Positions 5,912 to 6,159 of a stretch of 6,159 nt of DNA are shown here, in pieces. The notes beneath the pieces were generated by a model. It made no database searches. It saw only the letters and a list, made by a program, of their open reading frames with translations, and had not been told where the DNA came from. The translations under genes and the position numbers were made by a program. Location: the NCBI GenBank assembly GCA_955652635.1, contig CATPBN010000033.1, forward strand, positions 1-6,159. The letters are read 5' to 3'. Each line of letters opens with the position of its first letter. Position 1 is the stretch's first letter. This stretch comes from an uncultured Gemmatimonadaceae bacterium. GTDB lineage: Bacteria > Gemmatimonadota > Gemmatimonadetes > Gemmatimonadales > Gemmatimonadaceae.

Positions 5912-6159
5912 GTGAAACAGAGCATCGTCGTCCGGGGCGCCAGACAGCACAATCTCAAAGGGTTCGACCTCGAGATACCGAGACGAACGGTGACGGTCGT
6001 CACCGGTCCGTCGGGATCGGGAAAGTCCTCGCTGGCGTTCGACACGATTTACGCCGAGGGCCAGCGCCGCTACGTCGAATCACTCTCGTCCTATGCAAGG
6101 CAATTCCTCGAGCGCATGGAAAAGCCGGACGTCGATTCGGTCGAAGGACTGTCCCCGGC
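5912..6159 (+). CDS. uvrA: UvrA, excinuclease ABC subunit A, N-terminal fragment (runs off right edge)
   Basis: UvrA is the damage-recognition ATPase of nucleotide excision repair. It acts as a dimer that loads UvrB at DNA lesions. Only the first 82 codons of a protein usually about 940-1000 residues long are in the window, cut by the right edge. Visible features are the family opening IVVRGARQHNLKGFDLEIPR, the first Walker A motif GPSGSGKSS (with Pro where Leu is common), and the conserved block DTIYAEGQRRYVESLSSYAR followed by QFLERMEKPDVDSVEGLSP. The ATPase signature, zinc modules and second ATPase lie beyond the edge. The start is GTG 5912. An in-frame TAG at 5900 limits upstream extension, and the overlapping ATG at 5910 is out of frame and stops at once. 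The ribosome site is weak. The gene lies 56 bp after the second GlsB-like gene on the same strand. Confidence 0.96.
   Translation, partial: MKQSIVVRGARQHNLKGFDLEIPRRTVTVVTGPSGSGKSSLAFDTIYAEGQRRYVESLSSYARQFLERMEKPDVDSVEGLSP

Overview
The window looks like chromosomal core DNA of a free-living, moderately GC-rich Gram-negative-type bacterium. Tyrosine catabolism, a PP2C phosphatase, a YdeI/OmpD-associated protein, an MsbA-like exporter and uvrA together would fit a soil lineage such as Gemmatimonadota. That placement is only an impression, since there is no rRNA or other marker gene. I see no insertion sequence, phage gene, CRISPR array, tRNA or rRNA.

Left part (1-3239, minus strand): a compact gene string read right to left. 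It holds a PP2C-type Ser/Thr phosphatase, a 61-residue protein of unknown function, a YdeI/OmpD-associated family protein, a 177-residue protein of a family I cannot name, and 4-hydroxyphenylpyruvate dioxygenase (HPPD, cut by the left edge before its C-terminus). The gaps are an 8-bp overlap, a 4-bp GTGA overlap, 10 bp and 13 bp, so this is almost certainly one operon with translational coupling.

Middle (3304-5160, minus strand): a full-length 618-residue ABC exporter half-transporter (membrane domain plus ATPase). It lies just upstream of the phosphatase on the same strand with no obvious terminator between them, so read-through into the operon is possible.

Right part (5161-6159, plus strand): a 128-bp divergent intergenic region, then two tandem small membrane proteins of the GlsB/YeaQ/YmgE (transglycosylase-associated) family, then the first 82 codons of uvrA running off the right edge. 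The two small genes share one reading frame and are separated only by a TAA and ten sense codons.

Nothing here amounts to a clear new defence or mobile system. The items most worth a look are the unnamed 177-residue protein with an HxxxHxxxE motif, the tightly embedded 61-residue gene, the in-frame tandem GlsB-like pair, and the exporter's variant signature motif and extra loop.
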